The notes beneath the pieces were generated by a model, which saw only the letters and a program-made list of their open reading frames with translations, was not told where the DNA came from and ran no database searches. Positions 1 through 11,112 of a stretch of 64,000 bases of DNA are shown here, piece by piece. Position 1 is the stretch's first letter, and each line of letters opens with the position of its first letter. This DNA is from Oikopleura dioica (Eukaryota > Chordata > Appendicularia > Copelata > Oikopleuridae), in contig OU015566.1 of assembly GCA_907165135.1 (NCBI GenBank), forward strand, positions 808,501 to 872,500, in the 5' to 3' direction. Made by a program: the position numbers and the translations under genes.

Positions 1-3000
1 CTTTGATCTTTCGATTCTAAGCCATGGGAAGAAAGTCACGGACTATATAATTGACACTGATATTTGTAAGTTCGAAATTAACGAAAAAAACATTTTTTTT
101 GAGAAATTATTTCAAAATTTTTTAGTTGATGATCCTCGAAACGACCTTGTCCAACACAGAAACATCATCAAGCATGTTGCCAATTCACGAATTTTCCACA
201 AAGACGACATCGAGCGAACTGACTGTTTGGGCTGGATAACATTTATGCCCAAAATGAAGCAGAATTTGTGGAGAGCGCTCGAAAATGCAGAACTTGGACC
301 TGACGAGAGAAAGCGTATTGCCCGATCGATTTTTGAAGGAAAGCGATTTTTGCTGGAAGAGTATCGCATCGTTCAAACTGACTTGAAAGCGTCAAATATG
401 TTTGTGACTTATGATGATTCAGCAATTAAAATTGGAGATTTCGGCCTTGTTATCGGTCAAGGCGACCAAGTTCATGGCAGTTATCAGATAAGATGTCACA
501 AGAAAGAGAGTATTTGGACAAGAAAACTCGGATATCGGTAAGGATCAAAAACATAATTTCTCAAATATCCATTTGACCACCACTCGATCAAATTACCAGA
601 CACTACGGGGCGGGGGGTGGTGTCTGGAATCGACGTAAATTTCTACGTGGACGGTGGTATGCGGTCCCCTGGGTTTTCAAACCCAGAGTCGCAAAATGCC
701 CAGCCTGGGTTAACCAGTCCCAGATTGTCAAATTCATCAGCCTGGGTTTTTCAAAACCCAGGCTCGCCACTTCTGAGAGTCTAGATTTGGCAAACCATGC
801 ATGGATGAAAACAGATTTTAATATGTCTACAAACAGAAATTCTGCCTATACTCTGCGATTTTGGCCCGAGGAACATTCAGCACTAAAGCTTATTGGTACT
901 GGCAACACCGTTAATGGCCTTCTTAGTGAAGGCGCGAAAGGAGAAACAATTGACTAGCTTAAGATTGAATTTTCCTATCGAATCAGGCGCGGAGCGCACT
1001 CCAGTCGTATTTTTTTGCCTTCTCACATTTTTCTGGACTATATTTTGAGCTGACAGTACAAATTAGTACCGGTAGTTTAGTCAGGCTAAGGTAAGCTAAG
1101 GCCACATAAAACCAGATGATCAGGATTCACACAAATCTGAACATTTTCTGAACAAAACCCAGGCTCAACGATTTTGTGTCCTGGGATTAGAAAACCCAGG
1201 CTAGACACTTTTGCGACTCTGGGTTTGAAAACCCAGGTGACCGCCTACAACCTACGTGGACGGCTCCTCAGCAGCTGATTGACAGATAAGCTGAATCCGG
1301 GCTTCTGATTGGTTAAAAACTTTCCCGCAAAATTTGTCGAGATTTTTTTTCGGTTCAATACACCCGTGGGGCACCATTTTGTCAGCCCTGTTTCACTGTT
1401 AAATTCTTCTTTAGACGACCCCATGAAAAATTTCTCAACGAAGAAAGGCTTCTTTCTGGTACCCCTGGATTTACCTACAGCAAGGCATTGAACAATCAGC
1501 CAGTCGCTGTCTCTCCCTTTAGGAGGCTTCTGATCTTCCTTACCTGTGAATGGTTCACTGCTTGGAACATCAATTTTTTCACATCAATCCCTCTTGAAAC
1601 GATCAAATTCAACTTTCAACAATGTGGACTTGATTTCGAAGTTTTCCTTGCCCCGCTACGCCTTCATGAGAAAGATGCCAAAATCGACATTCTGCAAATG
1701 AAATTCGGCCAAGCGACGGATCCACACCGCTCAAGAATGCGAATGATTCACGAAGTCATGAAAATGAACCGAGTGGTTCAAATAAGCCTCGACTCTTTTG
1801 GACAACAAATTGAAATTTCCAACAGAACCGCGAAATCGGTCGAGATGCTGAAATGGAAAGAAGATCTTTCAAGACACAATTCTTATGATTTCCAAAATGT
1901 TACAAAGCATGCAATCGATCAGAAAAGTTCTGAATTGTCAGTTTCCATTTGTAAGCTTTTTCTCCTTGATTATGATTCATATGATATTTTAAGCTGTGAC
2001 GAATTTACTACGATATGCAATCAAGGAAAGACTTCGTGAAATTAACCCGAATACTGTTGATGATCAAATGAAGCCGTACACCTTCGATTTTCTTTTGAAA
2101 ACATTGATATTTCACATTTATCCGCGAAATTTTGATGGAATGGACCTGAACCCATCCCCTAGAAGAAAGTACAAAGGTGCCCCCCTTAATTTGGGATGGT
2201 GTCTGGAACCGACAAAAAATTCGACAAATTTTGCGTAGGCGGCTACTCGGCTGCTAATTGGCCGGTTTGCCAAATCCAGGATTCTGATTGGTTGAAAATT
2301 TCCACGCAAAATTTGTCGAATTTTTTTGTCGGTTCAAGACACGTCCCCCTTAATTTTTGCCAACCCTTATCCCATTATTTAGCCCAACAAAATATGAGTG
2401 TCGACAAATTGCTCCGTCGACTTGAAGAGAAAAATTTCATGTTTTGCATTCCCGTAAGGAATCAAGAAACAAATGAAATTGAATACCCGTTTTTCGAAGG
2501 ATGGAAACAGCTTCTTTTGTTGATAAAAGAGCAGGACTTCATCGCTACCTCAAAGTTCTTTTTTAACTCAGGTATCTTTATTTGAATTGCAGAAAGATTT
2601 TTTACTTATATGTTTAGTTGAATTGAATGAGAATTTCGTTTTCGACCGACCTCTGACTGTTTCTTGCTGTTACATAACACAAGATGAAAATCGAGTTCTC
2701 CACGAAAACTGGCATCAGCTTCTTCTTGATCGCGTCGACACCGTTAACAGACAGTACATTCTACAAAGCTCCCTTGTTGATGAGTCATTCCCTGAAATGA
2801 CTGCTTGTGTGAAAATCCCAATGGAGCGACCGTATTATATGCATAACGACTTTTTTGTGCGAAATCAATTTGTCCAACAAAATAATTACCAATACTTTGA
2901 CCCAGCAGCTAATGTTTTCATGAAGCTCGTCAATGTTGAAGTTGACTGTGGCATCAAGACAAATATGTGGTATCTTTTCCCAACTGCTTATTCTATTCAA

Positions 3001-3027
3001 ATCATTGATAAAGAATTATATGTGTAA
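1..3027 (+). CDS. Protein-kinase-like protein, 5' end outside window
   Basis: Exons <1-65, 126-537, 1415-1950, 1994-2176, 2383-2571 and 2618-3027 join in one frame with GT-AG introns (about 597 codons present). The kinase-like part shows a catalytic-loop variant (QTDLKASN in place of HRDLKxxN) and IGDFGL. The rest has no family I recognise but aligns along its length, with shared intron positions, to the gene at 15070-17695 (FLTCEWFTAW versus FLFCDWKTAW; DRPLTV versus TRPLTV), so the two are paralogues. This copy ends at the point where the paralogue continues into a UBA-like tail. The intron 538-1414 contains two nested transposons and the intron 2177-2382 contains one. Substrate is unknown, and activity is doubtful given the altered HRD motif. 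Confidence 0.72.
611..1375. mobile_element. Mutator-like MITE (family 1) split by another insertion
   Basis: The left end (611-654, GGTGGTGTCTGGAATCGAC) and the right end (about 1252-1375) match the 154-bp MITE found intact elsewhere in this window. They are separated by a 597-bp second element at 655-1251. The whole lies inside an intron of the kinase-like gene. Confidence 0.6.
655..1251. mobile_element. 597-bp inverted-repeat element inside a MITE
   Basis: The ends are inverted repeats of about 45 bp (GCGGTCCCCTGGGTTTTC against GCGGTCACCTGGGTTTTC). The interior has several further CCTGGGTTTTCAAACCCAGG-like palindromes. The 12-bp string CTACGTGGACGG stands directly on both sides (643-654 and 1252-1263), as expected of a target duplication, possibly with some chance extension. 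No coding capacity is visible. Confidence 0.6.
2193..2346. mobile_element. Mutator-like MITE, 154 bp, inside an intron
   Basis: The terminal inverted repeats read GGGATGGTGTCTGGAACC, followed inward by GACAAA/TTTGTC-type arms. The direct repeat CCCTTAATTT flanks both sides (2183-2192 and 2347-2356). Removing the element and one repeat from the host intron 2177-2382 leaves a 42-nt intron, the normal size here. Confidence 0.75.
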
Positions 3028-3668
3028 ATAAACTCAATGCATGTCGAAAATTCAACTTGCTTCGGAGACTTTTTAGGAAAATATTCTGAAAATTAATAAA
3101 AAAAAAATAAAAAAAAAGCTAGTAAAATGAAGGACAAATCAGTTTTGGAGACAAAAGCGGTCATGACGTTCTAGATCTTCTTTGGGCACTGCGTGTAGTT
3201 TTTGATTGGTCAATGGGAGCGTCCAATATTTGCGGAGAAGTGTTTCTTTGTTCCGCCCTGGGGCAGAGTGACCAGCAAAAGATTTTGATTTTTTTTTGTT
3301 TTCGGGCGATTTCGGCAATGCCCGCAGGCGCGTGAAAGAATTTTTTGCAAGAGAAAACTGAAAAAGAAAAGGAAAAGAGAAAAATTTTCATGAAGAAAGA
3401 ATAAATATTTGGAAAAATGATGACAGGAATGAGTTTAAAGAAAGCGAAAAACTGATATCAAAAATTTTACTTTGAGCTCTAGAAAATTTTTCCTGAAAAA
3501 AATTCTCTCAACTCAAAACAGATCGGACTCCAATAAAATCCCATGCAGCTTTTTCAATTCACTACGAGGTAAAGTCCTTCCCGACTATTTTCTTCCTCGT
3601 TGCCAAGATCATTTAAAATTAATTCTTCGAGAGAAGAAGTCAGAATTTCTAATGAGCGTCATTTTCAG
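3028..3668. other. Intergenic region, 3' flank and probable 5' exon
   Basis: AT-rich sequence with AATAAA-like signals at about 3095-3115 after the kinase-like gene. Some upstream exon of the next gene must lie here. An ATG at 3127 followed by a phase-0 GT is one candidate, but I could not fix it. Confidence 0.4.
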
Positions 3669-5670
3669 TCATCGTCAGAGAGCAGCAGCGATGGATTTCG
3701 CCTCAATTCCGCGTCAAGTTCCGAAACTATTCGGGTAAGAAAAGAGCTCTTCCGCTTGCCCTTCATTTTTCCCTCAGCCTTCCACAGCTGGTTCCTCGAC
3801 AGAAACCCTGAAGCCAGAAAACGAAGAATCTTCGATGACCCCTTCGCGTCAGGAAATTCTGCTCTCAGGGTCCGACTGGTCGCAAGACAGACATTCTGAC
3901 TTTTCAACAGGCACTTCGGGTTGGTCCTCAATCGATGGAGATTACGATTGTGATCGAAAAGGAACTGGTTCTTTTTGAAAATAAGCGGTTTTAACGACTC
4001 TTTTGAACCAGGGAAAAGCTGCGTTGACGGTGACAAAATGCTTGGTTACGATAGATAAATTATTGTTCGGAGAAGAAATCAACAACGAAGAGCAGCAGTT
4101 TGTTTCTGAAGAAGTCAAGGAAGAATGCAAATTATGGAGAGAGAATTTTACGTATTTACGGCTCTCTGGAAACAGGTAGGCTTTTTCTATTTTTCAATCT
4201 CGCAAAATCATTTAAGAATCTGCCCCTCTCGATCGACTGACGGGCTCGAATACTTCCCCCGATCAGGAGCAGCCGTAGAAGACGACCCTGATGAAGAAAT
4301 CGATCTTCCTCCAGTCGAAATTCAGCCAACAAAATCTGCCGAATTCGATCAATCGTCTTTTCAAAAGCCGGACATGTCCTTGAATCTCGAAGGAAAACGA
4401 ATGATTCCAAAGGTGCCAGCTGCTAACGCGACTTATGCCGAAGAAGTTATCGAAAGTCATGGAATTGTGGAAGAATTGATAGCGTCGGATAGAAATCAAA
4501 TTGCAGTGAAAGTGAAGAAACGACCGAAAAGGTACTTTCATCTGTTCCGCCAATAATTCTAATTTTCACTCAAGCTCCAGCGGAAAAATCGAATACTACC
4601 CGATCAAATACCCCGACCCACTAACGCCCGAAGGTGTTCCGAATACTCGGGTGATTTACGAGCGGCCAAATCCTCCCGCTCGAGCAGCAACAGTCCTCTC
4701 AAATGCGCCAAGTACTTCGAGACCATTTCAGTCGACGAGAAATGCTTCTAGAGCTAGTGGTGACTATCGAGGCCAGTTCAAACAGGTAATGAAAAGAGAC
4801 ATTTTTCGAACCAAAACGCTCTTTCAGAATCAAGAGAAAGAAATCCAGCTGCAAGAAATGATGCAAAAAGGAATCAGCTCACTGAAAGTCAAGGGCTCAT
4901 CTCACTCCCTAGACTCAAGACTGAATATCAATCGAGAAGCAACAGATGTTTTTCCTTCGTAATACCCTCACTTTTTCGACTCTCCATAACGAATTCTAGA
5001 TTGAAAATGAAGGAATCATTCCTGAACCGCCCAGCAACGACACAATCTCGACAAAGAGAAGGCTCTAGAAATCAATCGAGACCGAATAATCGAGTTCCTT
5101 TGAAAAAGCATCGTCTTGAACCGCTCGCTCCGAAAAGGTACCCCCCTTGCATTCGCATTCGAAAGCTAAAACTCTCCTCAGTCGACTCCAATCACGCCAA
5201 AATTACGATAGCAGAGGCCTTGACCAGCTCATGGGCCATTCTATCAGCCAAAAAGAACTGTCAAAAAGGTCAGAGTTTCCTCATTATTTTCTCTTATCAT
5301 TTTTTCAGCTATTCGTCGATTGAGAGCCGCGTTTCTCCAACAAACAACACCTCTTCCTCGCGTCTCTTTTCCCGACCTTCGGATACTCTCGTGCGCATTC
5401 CCGAATCCCGACCGGATACCCTTAACGATTATCCAATCAAGCACAGTGTTTCTTCGCGACTATACGACCACTCTTCAGAACGAGCAAACTTTTCCCAGGC
5501 GAGTCGGAGACAACCCCTGACGATAGCAAATCAAGTTTCAAAGGTAAAAGGTTTACATTTGCTAGTGAAACCCTTAATTTTCCCTTTAGATGAATATCAT
5601 CCAAGGAATCGAAGGAAAACCGCCACCAAAGCAGAAGTACCACTACCACCACCGCCATCATCACATGTGA
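3669..5670 (+). CDS. Unrecognised Ser/Arg-rich disordered protein, start unresolved
   Basis: Eleven exons (3669-3734, 3778-3967, 4012-4044, 4091-4175, 4217-4531, 4575-4785, 4828-4958, 5000-5137, 5182-5268, 5309-5543, 5590-5670) join through GT-AG introns of about 40-46 nt and sum to 524 codons including the stop, with no frame conflict. The start codon lies upstream and is not identified. The protein looks largely disordered: Ser-rich at the front, an acidic stretch (EDDPDEEIDLPP), Arg/Ser-rich repeats later, and a His-rich end (KYHYHHRHHH) before TGA. A short charged helix (EKEIQLQEMMQKG) could form a coiled coil. I know no family for it, so no function is offered. The regular exon pattern and conserved frame argue that it is a real gene. 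Confidence 0.6.
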
Positions 5671-6396
5671 CAATCGAAAACCGAAAACCTCCTTTTTTCT
5701 ATTTATTTCCAACTGTCTTCAAACAGCAGACAGTTTTTTCTCAAACAAACCTCAACCATCAGCTCATTTCTACCTTTTTTCTATTTTCCGCGCACCACTT
5801 CTGCTTTCACAAAAAATATTTGTAAAATATGTTTTTATATTTTTCTCTTAATTTTTGACAAATATCGATGATCTCTCCTCTTTTTTATATTTTTGTACAC
5901 GACGAAATAAATTTTTGCAAAACAAAAAATATCCATGAAGAACTTTTGTCTCTTTTAACGGGTCTTTTTTCCATTAAAAGAGACGTTTTCTTATCACTTC
6001 AAGCCCCAAATCTTGTCCTCCCGCAGCAGGGTATTAGAGAGACGATTGCAGGAAATGTTGTGTAGCCAGGCATTGATTTCATTTATCGGTGCGTGTCCGG
6101 CAAGAGCGATAACAGGCGCGCTCACCTTTTCCGCGGCGAATTTGATTTATTTCCCTTTCTTTCTTTCCGTGCTGGCCGAATCGAAAATCACCGAGCACGA
6201 GCACCGCAAAAACGCCCCAGGGCTACTAGTACAAACAGTTGTGAGATAGATAAAAACTGCGATAGAAGAAAAGAGAAACAAGATATTGAAGAGATTATAT
6301 AAAAACCTTTTTAAGAGAGACAAAACTTCTGTCGAAAAAGTCTCTTTTCTATCAAGTGATAAGAGACAATCAGAGAGAAGAAAAAAATAAAGAGTA
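5671..6396. other. Intergenic region with GTCTCTTTT inverted repeats
   Basis: There is no convincing gene. An AATAAA follows the upstream gene at about 5905. The motif GTCTCTTTT and its complement AAAAGAGAC occur at about 5946, 5985 and 6337-6366, forming possible hairpins in the flank of the next gene. Confidence 0.4.
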
Positions 6397-8723
6397 ATGA
6401 AAACCCTGGCAATAGCTGCTCTACTAAACTCTCAATCTGAAGGTATGAAGCATTCTTTTTTATTCGAAGAAATAACAAAGGGACACCCTTAATTTCCTCC
6501 ACTCATCATTTTTTCTTAGCGGTTCTGGCAGATAACAACTGGACCGAATGGGAAGCCATAACCGATTGCACCGCCGATTGCATCACCCAAAACGTCGGAA
6601 CATTAATCTACCAGCGCTCCCGGCTCAACTACCTGGTCGACGATCTGAACAACTCGACGATTCCGGAAATTCAGAATAAGACAGAAATCTGCACCGCGGA
6701 TTCTTTCTGCCCGAAATGGTCAAAATGGGAGAACGCGCCAACTCCTTGCTCAGCAACTTGCGGTGGGGGCACTCGAAGTCAGATTCGAAAGTGCATCAAT
6801 GGGCAAATTGGCCAGGTTGGATGCCAAGGGCCTGTGCAACAGCTCGTCGCTTGTAATGAAGATCCATGTCGTAAGTAAAAGAAAGAATTCAAAATAAGCA
6901 AACCGATCTATCTTCAGCCTCGTGGAGCTCGTGGTCAATCGATTACGACGGCGGTCAAACCTGCGGTCCATTCTGCAAAATGACAAAAACACGCTCGTGC
7001 AAGAGTGGCGAGAAAATTCTTGTTGAAATTCCAGCGCCGTGTCCTGGTCCAGCCCGGCTTGACACTGGTTGTTCTCCCTGTGGAAGTTGGAGTGATTGGA
7101 GCGAAGGGGAGTGCTCGGAGACGTGTGGGGAGGGAAAGATTTTGGCTGAGAGAGAGTGCTTGACGGAAGAGGGCATTTTTGCTGACGATTGCCCGGGGCA
7201 ATCCGTGAAGGTTGACAGTTGCAAAATCGCGGATTGTCCAACAACAGTCCCTCGAAATCTCGAGTCGGCATCAAACACAACAACAACGACAGTATCAACA
7301 CCTACATCAACACCTCTCTCAACAAAACCAGCACTCAATTCAACAACAATTCAAAGCACCAGACCTCGATTCGTCCCTTCCACTGTTTCCTTGTTGTCTC
7401 CAACCCCACCTCAAAATATTGAAACACTCCTGGCCGAAGGTACCACCCAGTCTTCCCCGACAGGAATGGTTTATTTTTTATAACCGAAAACAACTCTGGA
7501 AGCAATTAACCGAGAAGCATCTTTTTTACAATTTTTTTTCATTTCTACTACCTATCAGTTGAACTCAATTGATCACGGAAAAAGCAAATTTTTATGAATG
7601 AGGATGATGATTCATTTTTTTCGAAAAAGATTTCCACTGCGAAGAAAATTGGGAAAAACTTCGGTTTTGGGATGGATGGAAATGCGTGATATTCTTTCAA
7701 AACCCCCGACCCTGGGCTTATGCCAACCGCGATTGCAAAGGAGAAGACGCTCATCTTCCGATTCCGCACAGTAGCTTCGATCAGTATCAACTCTACGAGC
7801 TCGTTCGAAAAGCAAAGTTGCCCCTTCGAGCGACTTGGTTGGGTTTGAAGCGGAATTGGGACCTGACTTGGGTCGAGGATCACTCGACAGTCAACATCGT
7901 CGACTTCAGTTACGACAACTGGCACATTGGCTATCCAGATCCGACAGACTTCTACGCTGCAATGCGGCAAAGCGATGGACTTTGGTCGACTGGAATCGGA
8001 AAAGCGTCCTTGAGATTTTTTTGTTTTAAAAATGCGTCTGAGATTCAACTGATAGGTAGACTCCTCCCTCGATTTTTTTCCTTTCCGAATGATTTTGTAA
8101 ACCAATTTTAAAGACCTGGATGCGCCGATGATAACGGCGGATGCGTTGTTGACAGTTTTGGATAATATGCTCGAGTCGAACCCGGAAGAGATTGATCTTG
8201 AAGAAATTGTTGTTCAAGCAGCATCAGAAGCAACAGACACTCCAAAGCTCAATTCAACCGTTTCGACAACAAGAACTTCTTCAACAACATCTCCCCAAAT
8301 AACAAGACCTTTACAGCAGACAAGTCAAATTGTCCAAAAATCACTGACGTCAACAAGGAGTACAACAACTGTAAGCTAAAACTTACCGTCGAAGTCAATT
8401 TTCTTCAATTTTTTCAGATTCTTACGACGACAGCGACAAAACCTCTTGAAACAAATCCAATTATTGAATCCCTACCACCAGCATCGCCCAACATTCCCGA
8501 AACAACAGCAGCTTCTGACATGGTTTTTGACACCCCTTTTATGTCGCCAGAAATCCAAACAACAGATGTCCAAGAAGAACTTCCAGACTTTCTGCAGCCG
8601 GCAGAGGAAGCAAGTACTGTCTCTCAAACAGTTCGAACGAGGGAGAGCAAATCGTCTACCGGAAGCGATGCAAGGATTCTTAGGGCTTCAGTGTTGGTTC
8701 TTACGGTTCTTTTGTCTTTGTAA
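6397..8723 (+). CDS. Secreted or GPI-anchored TSP1 / C-type lectin protein
   Basis: Exons 6397-6442, 6520-6870, 6918-7439, 7630-8055, 8114-8370 and 8418-8723 give 635 residues. A short hydrophobic start (MKTLAIAALL) looks like a signal peptide. Residues about 20-240 contain thrombospondin type 1 modules: WTEWE...C, WSKWENAPTPCSATCGGG, SWSSWS and CGSWSDWSEGECSETCGEG. A Thr/Ser-rich linker follows, then a C-type lectin-like domain filling exon 4 (CEENW, YANRDC, WLGLKRNW, ending near LRFFCFKN). A second Thr/Ser/Pro-rich stalk ends in a hydrophobic tail (ASVLVLTVLLSL) with no charged anchor, which fits a GPI signal. AATAAA lies at about 8741. TSP1 and lectin domains usually bind matrix or glycans, so a cell-surface or extracellular adhesion role is inferred. 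The ligand is unknown. Confidence 0.8.
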
Positions 8724-8964
8724 AGTTTTTGATTCCTGTAAATAAAAGTTGGAATTCTTACGTGTATATATATTACCAATAAGATTGCTGTATTCGGCCA
8801 GCCGGCCAATCAAAGCCCTGATCAACCTTGCCGAGCCGAAATTTAATCTGTGGTTCGATTGGTAGTTCGATCTAAGCCGAACCAATTTTTCTCCCTGATC
8901 TAATGAGTCGATAAAGGCCAGATTGCTCCTCATTCGCTGAATCGAGAAAAAATTATCGTTCAAA

Positions 8965-11002
8965 ATGACGAAAAAGAGAAAATCGTACACTCGTATAATT
9001 TGCAAAATTTGTGGCAAAGAATTAGCTAATCAATCTTCTTTGAACAGACACGAACGGGTTCATACCGGAGAAAAACCTTTCAAGGTAATTTTTTTTCCTT
9101 ATCTTTTTATTACTTTAAGGGGGAGGTCGTCAATATCGGGGTTGCTCTTGACCAAAAAAGCGGGAAAAGCTGATTGGAAAGAAAAAAATCAAAAAGATAG
9201 GGGGAAAGAAAAGGGTTGTAAAAATCGACCGGCGCAAACGAGAAAAAAAGTTGGCCAGAAAAAATCGGTCAAAAATGCCGCCAAAGTAAGGCCATTTCGC
9301 GAAAATTCACCAAAATTGGTCATTTTTTTCACAAATTTATCGATTTAACCCCCAAAAACTTATTTTTTACTAATAATTTTAGGCGCAACAGACTCGTCAG
9401 GATCTGTAGATTCCAAAAATATATAATTCATATGCGCACTTTATGTACAAGTGGGATCTTGATCACCCCTGAAAATCCATATTGACGACCCCCCCTTTAA
9501 GGACCCCCTCCCCCGTCAGCTTTTTTCGAAAAATCAAATTTCGGAATTTTAAAATTTTGACCTCGGAAATGGATTCTACGGGTAAAAAAAACAAACATTT
9601 TTTGGGGGTCTATCTCGACTCTTTCACCTCCAAAATCGCATTTGAAAATTGGACTTTTCGCCGCAAATTGACGAATTTGCCCTAATTTCGGCAAAAATAT
9701 TGATATTTCTTGGTCGAAAAATCCTCTCATTAAGTTTTAACCTGGGGACGCGTTATGAACCAAAAATATGGCGTTTTTAAAAATTTCAACTTTTCGAAAG
9801 AAAAAGCTGACGGGGGGGGGGTCCTTAACCCCTTTACGGGAGGTGTACAATTTTTGTCGATTTCGGGATATAATCGCCAGCCAAATGGAACTGGTGAATC
9901 GAAATGACCTGAAAACTCTAACGAGTATTTGCACACGCGAGCACTGCACAAGTACCGTTTTTCTCACCTAAACCCGCGCGCTCCGAGGAAAGAAAAAATG
10001 ACTGCATCTTTTGGAAGTCTCTGAGGTCTCGTTTATAGTTTATTTATCGGTTTTTAGGTATGTAGAATTCAAAAATCGTACTTTTAGAGTGATATCATGA
10101 ATATTTAACAAAAAAATGGCAGAATAAATAGATGAAAAAAACAGATTCTAGCGCTAAATCTTTCGTTTTCGAAAAATCTAAAAGTGCAGTTTAAAAGAAA
10201 ATATTCGTTTATGTATAACCTTCAATTTTCAGAAGATTATCTCAAGAGAAAGGCCAAATCGACAAAAATTGTACAGTTCCCGTAAGGGGGTTTTTTAGGC
10301 GCGCTCCCGTATAGGGGTTAATAAACCGTTTAGTGCGATCTATGCGAATACCGAAGCAGTTCATCTTGGAACCTTGCAGAACATCGAAGAAAAGGTCGTC
10401 ATCAAGAAAGAGAGCCAGAAATTCCGAAACAAGATCCTTCAAACCTTTTTTGCGAAACTTGTGGAAAACATTTTTCTACCAAATCTTCTTTGAACAGACA
10501 CGAACGGGTTCATACTGGAGAAAAACCTTTCAAGTGCGATGTCTGTGAATACCAAAGCAGTTCACCCTGGAACCTTAAAACTCATCGAAGATTTCGTCAT
10601 CGAGAAAGAGAGATTGAAATTCCTGAACCGGTTCGTTCAATTTGCAAAACTTGTGGGAAAACATTTCACAACAGCTCGAACTTACGAAGACATCAGCGCA
10701 TTCATACTGGAGAAAAGCCTTACAAGGTATTTTTCTATTGTTTTTTGAAGTTCGATTTATTTCAGTGCGAATTATGCGATTTCCAAAGCAGACATTCTTG
10801 GCACGTCAGAAAGCATCAGAAAGCTCGACACAAAAAAGCCTTAGAGGCGCTGAATCAAAAACAACTGAAACTCCGTGCGAGAAAAATAATCAATCAAGTG
10901 GTGCATTATCGAATTGACGAAGAGACTTGGGTGCCGATTTTCGACGTAGAAGATTTTGAAGACGTCGTGGAATTTGAAAAATTCATGAGTGGAGAAGTTT
11001 AA
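8965..11002 (+). CDS. C2H2 zinc-finger protein
   Basis: Exons 8965-9084, 10334-10726 and 10766-11002 give 249 residues. C2H2 fingers follow one another with canonical linkers: [27 protein letters not shown], then CDLCEY (diverged), CETCGKHF...[21 protein letters not shown]...HTGEKPY, CELCDF. The last 45 residues are acidic and finger-free ([14 protein letters not shown]). This is a nuclear, probably DNA-binding protein of unknown target. Two exons carry almost the same finger sequence ([17 protein letters not shown]), indicating internal duplication. The first intron (9085-10333) is filled by three stacked transposons; without them it would be 46 nt. Confidence 0.85.
9119..9496. mobile_element. 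TTAA-flanked (piggyBac-like) MITE, first of three
   Basis: Bounded by TTAA at 9115-9118 and 9497-9500. The inverted ends read GGGGGAGGTCGTCAATAT and, from the right, AGGGGGGGTCGTCAATAT. No transposase is encoded. TTAA target duplication is the known signature of piggyBac-type elements. Confidence 0.7.
9501..9824. mobile_element. TTAA-flanked MITE, second of three
   Basis: Bounded by TTAA at 9497-9500 and 9825-9828. The inverted ends read GGACCCCCTCCCCCGTCAGC and, from the right, GGACCCCCCCCCCGTCAGC. A related element sits at 60510-60845 with the same interior phrases (TTCGGAATTT, GGAAATGGATT). Confidence 0.75.
9829..10317. mobile_element. TTAA-flanked MITE, third of three
   Basis: Bounded by TTAA at 9825-9828 and 10318-10321. 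The inverted ends read CCCCTTTACGGGAG and, from the right, CCCCTATACGGGAG. A second inverted pair lies further in (GTACAATTTTTGTCGAT against ATCGACAAAAATTGTAC). It has no coding capacity. Confidence 0.72.
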
Positions 11003-11112
11003 AATCATATTTTTGTCAATCTGCGACTAAAAAAATCGACTCTTTCAAAAAAAAGTTTGTCAGTGATTTGATTATTGCAAAAAAGCAGTACATGTAAAAG
11101 AAAAATAGCAGA

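Noticed and set aside
2118-2309. Open frames running through the MITE at 2193-2346
   Set aside because: They consist of MITE sequence, which lies within an intron once the paralogue is used as a guide.
9482-9971. Several open frames between the zinc-finger exons
   Set aside because: All fall inside TTAA-flanked elements and have no recognisable transposase.
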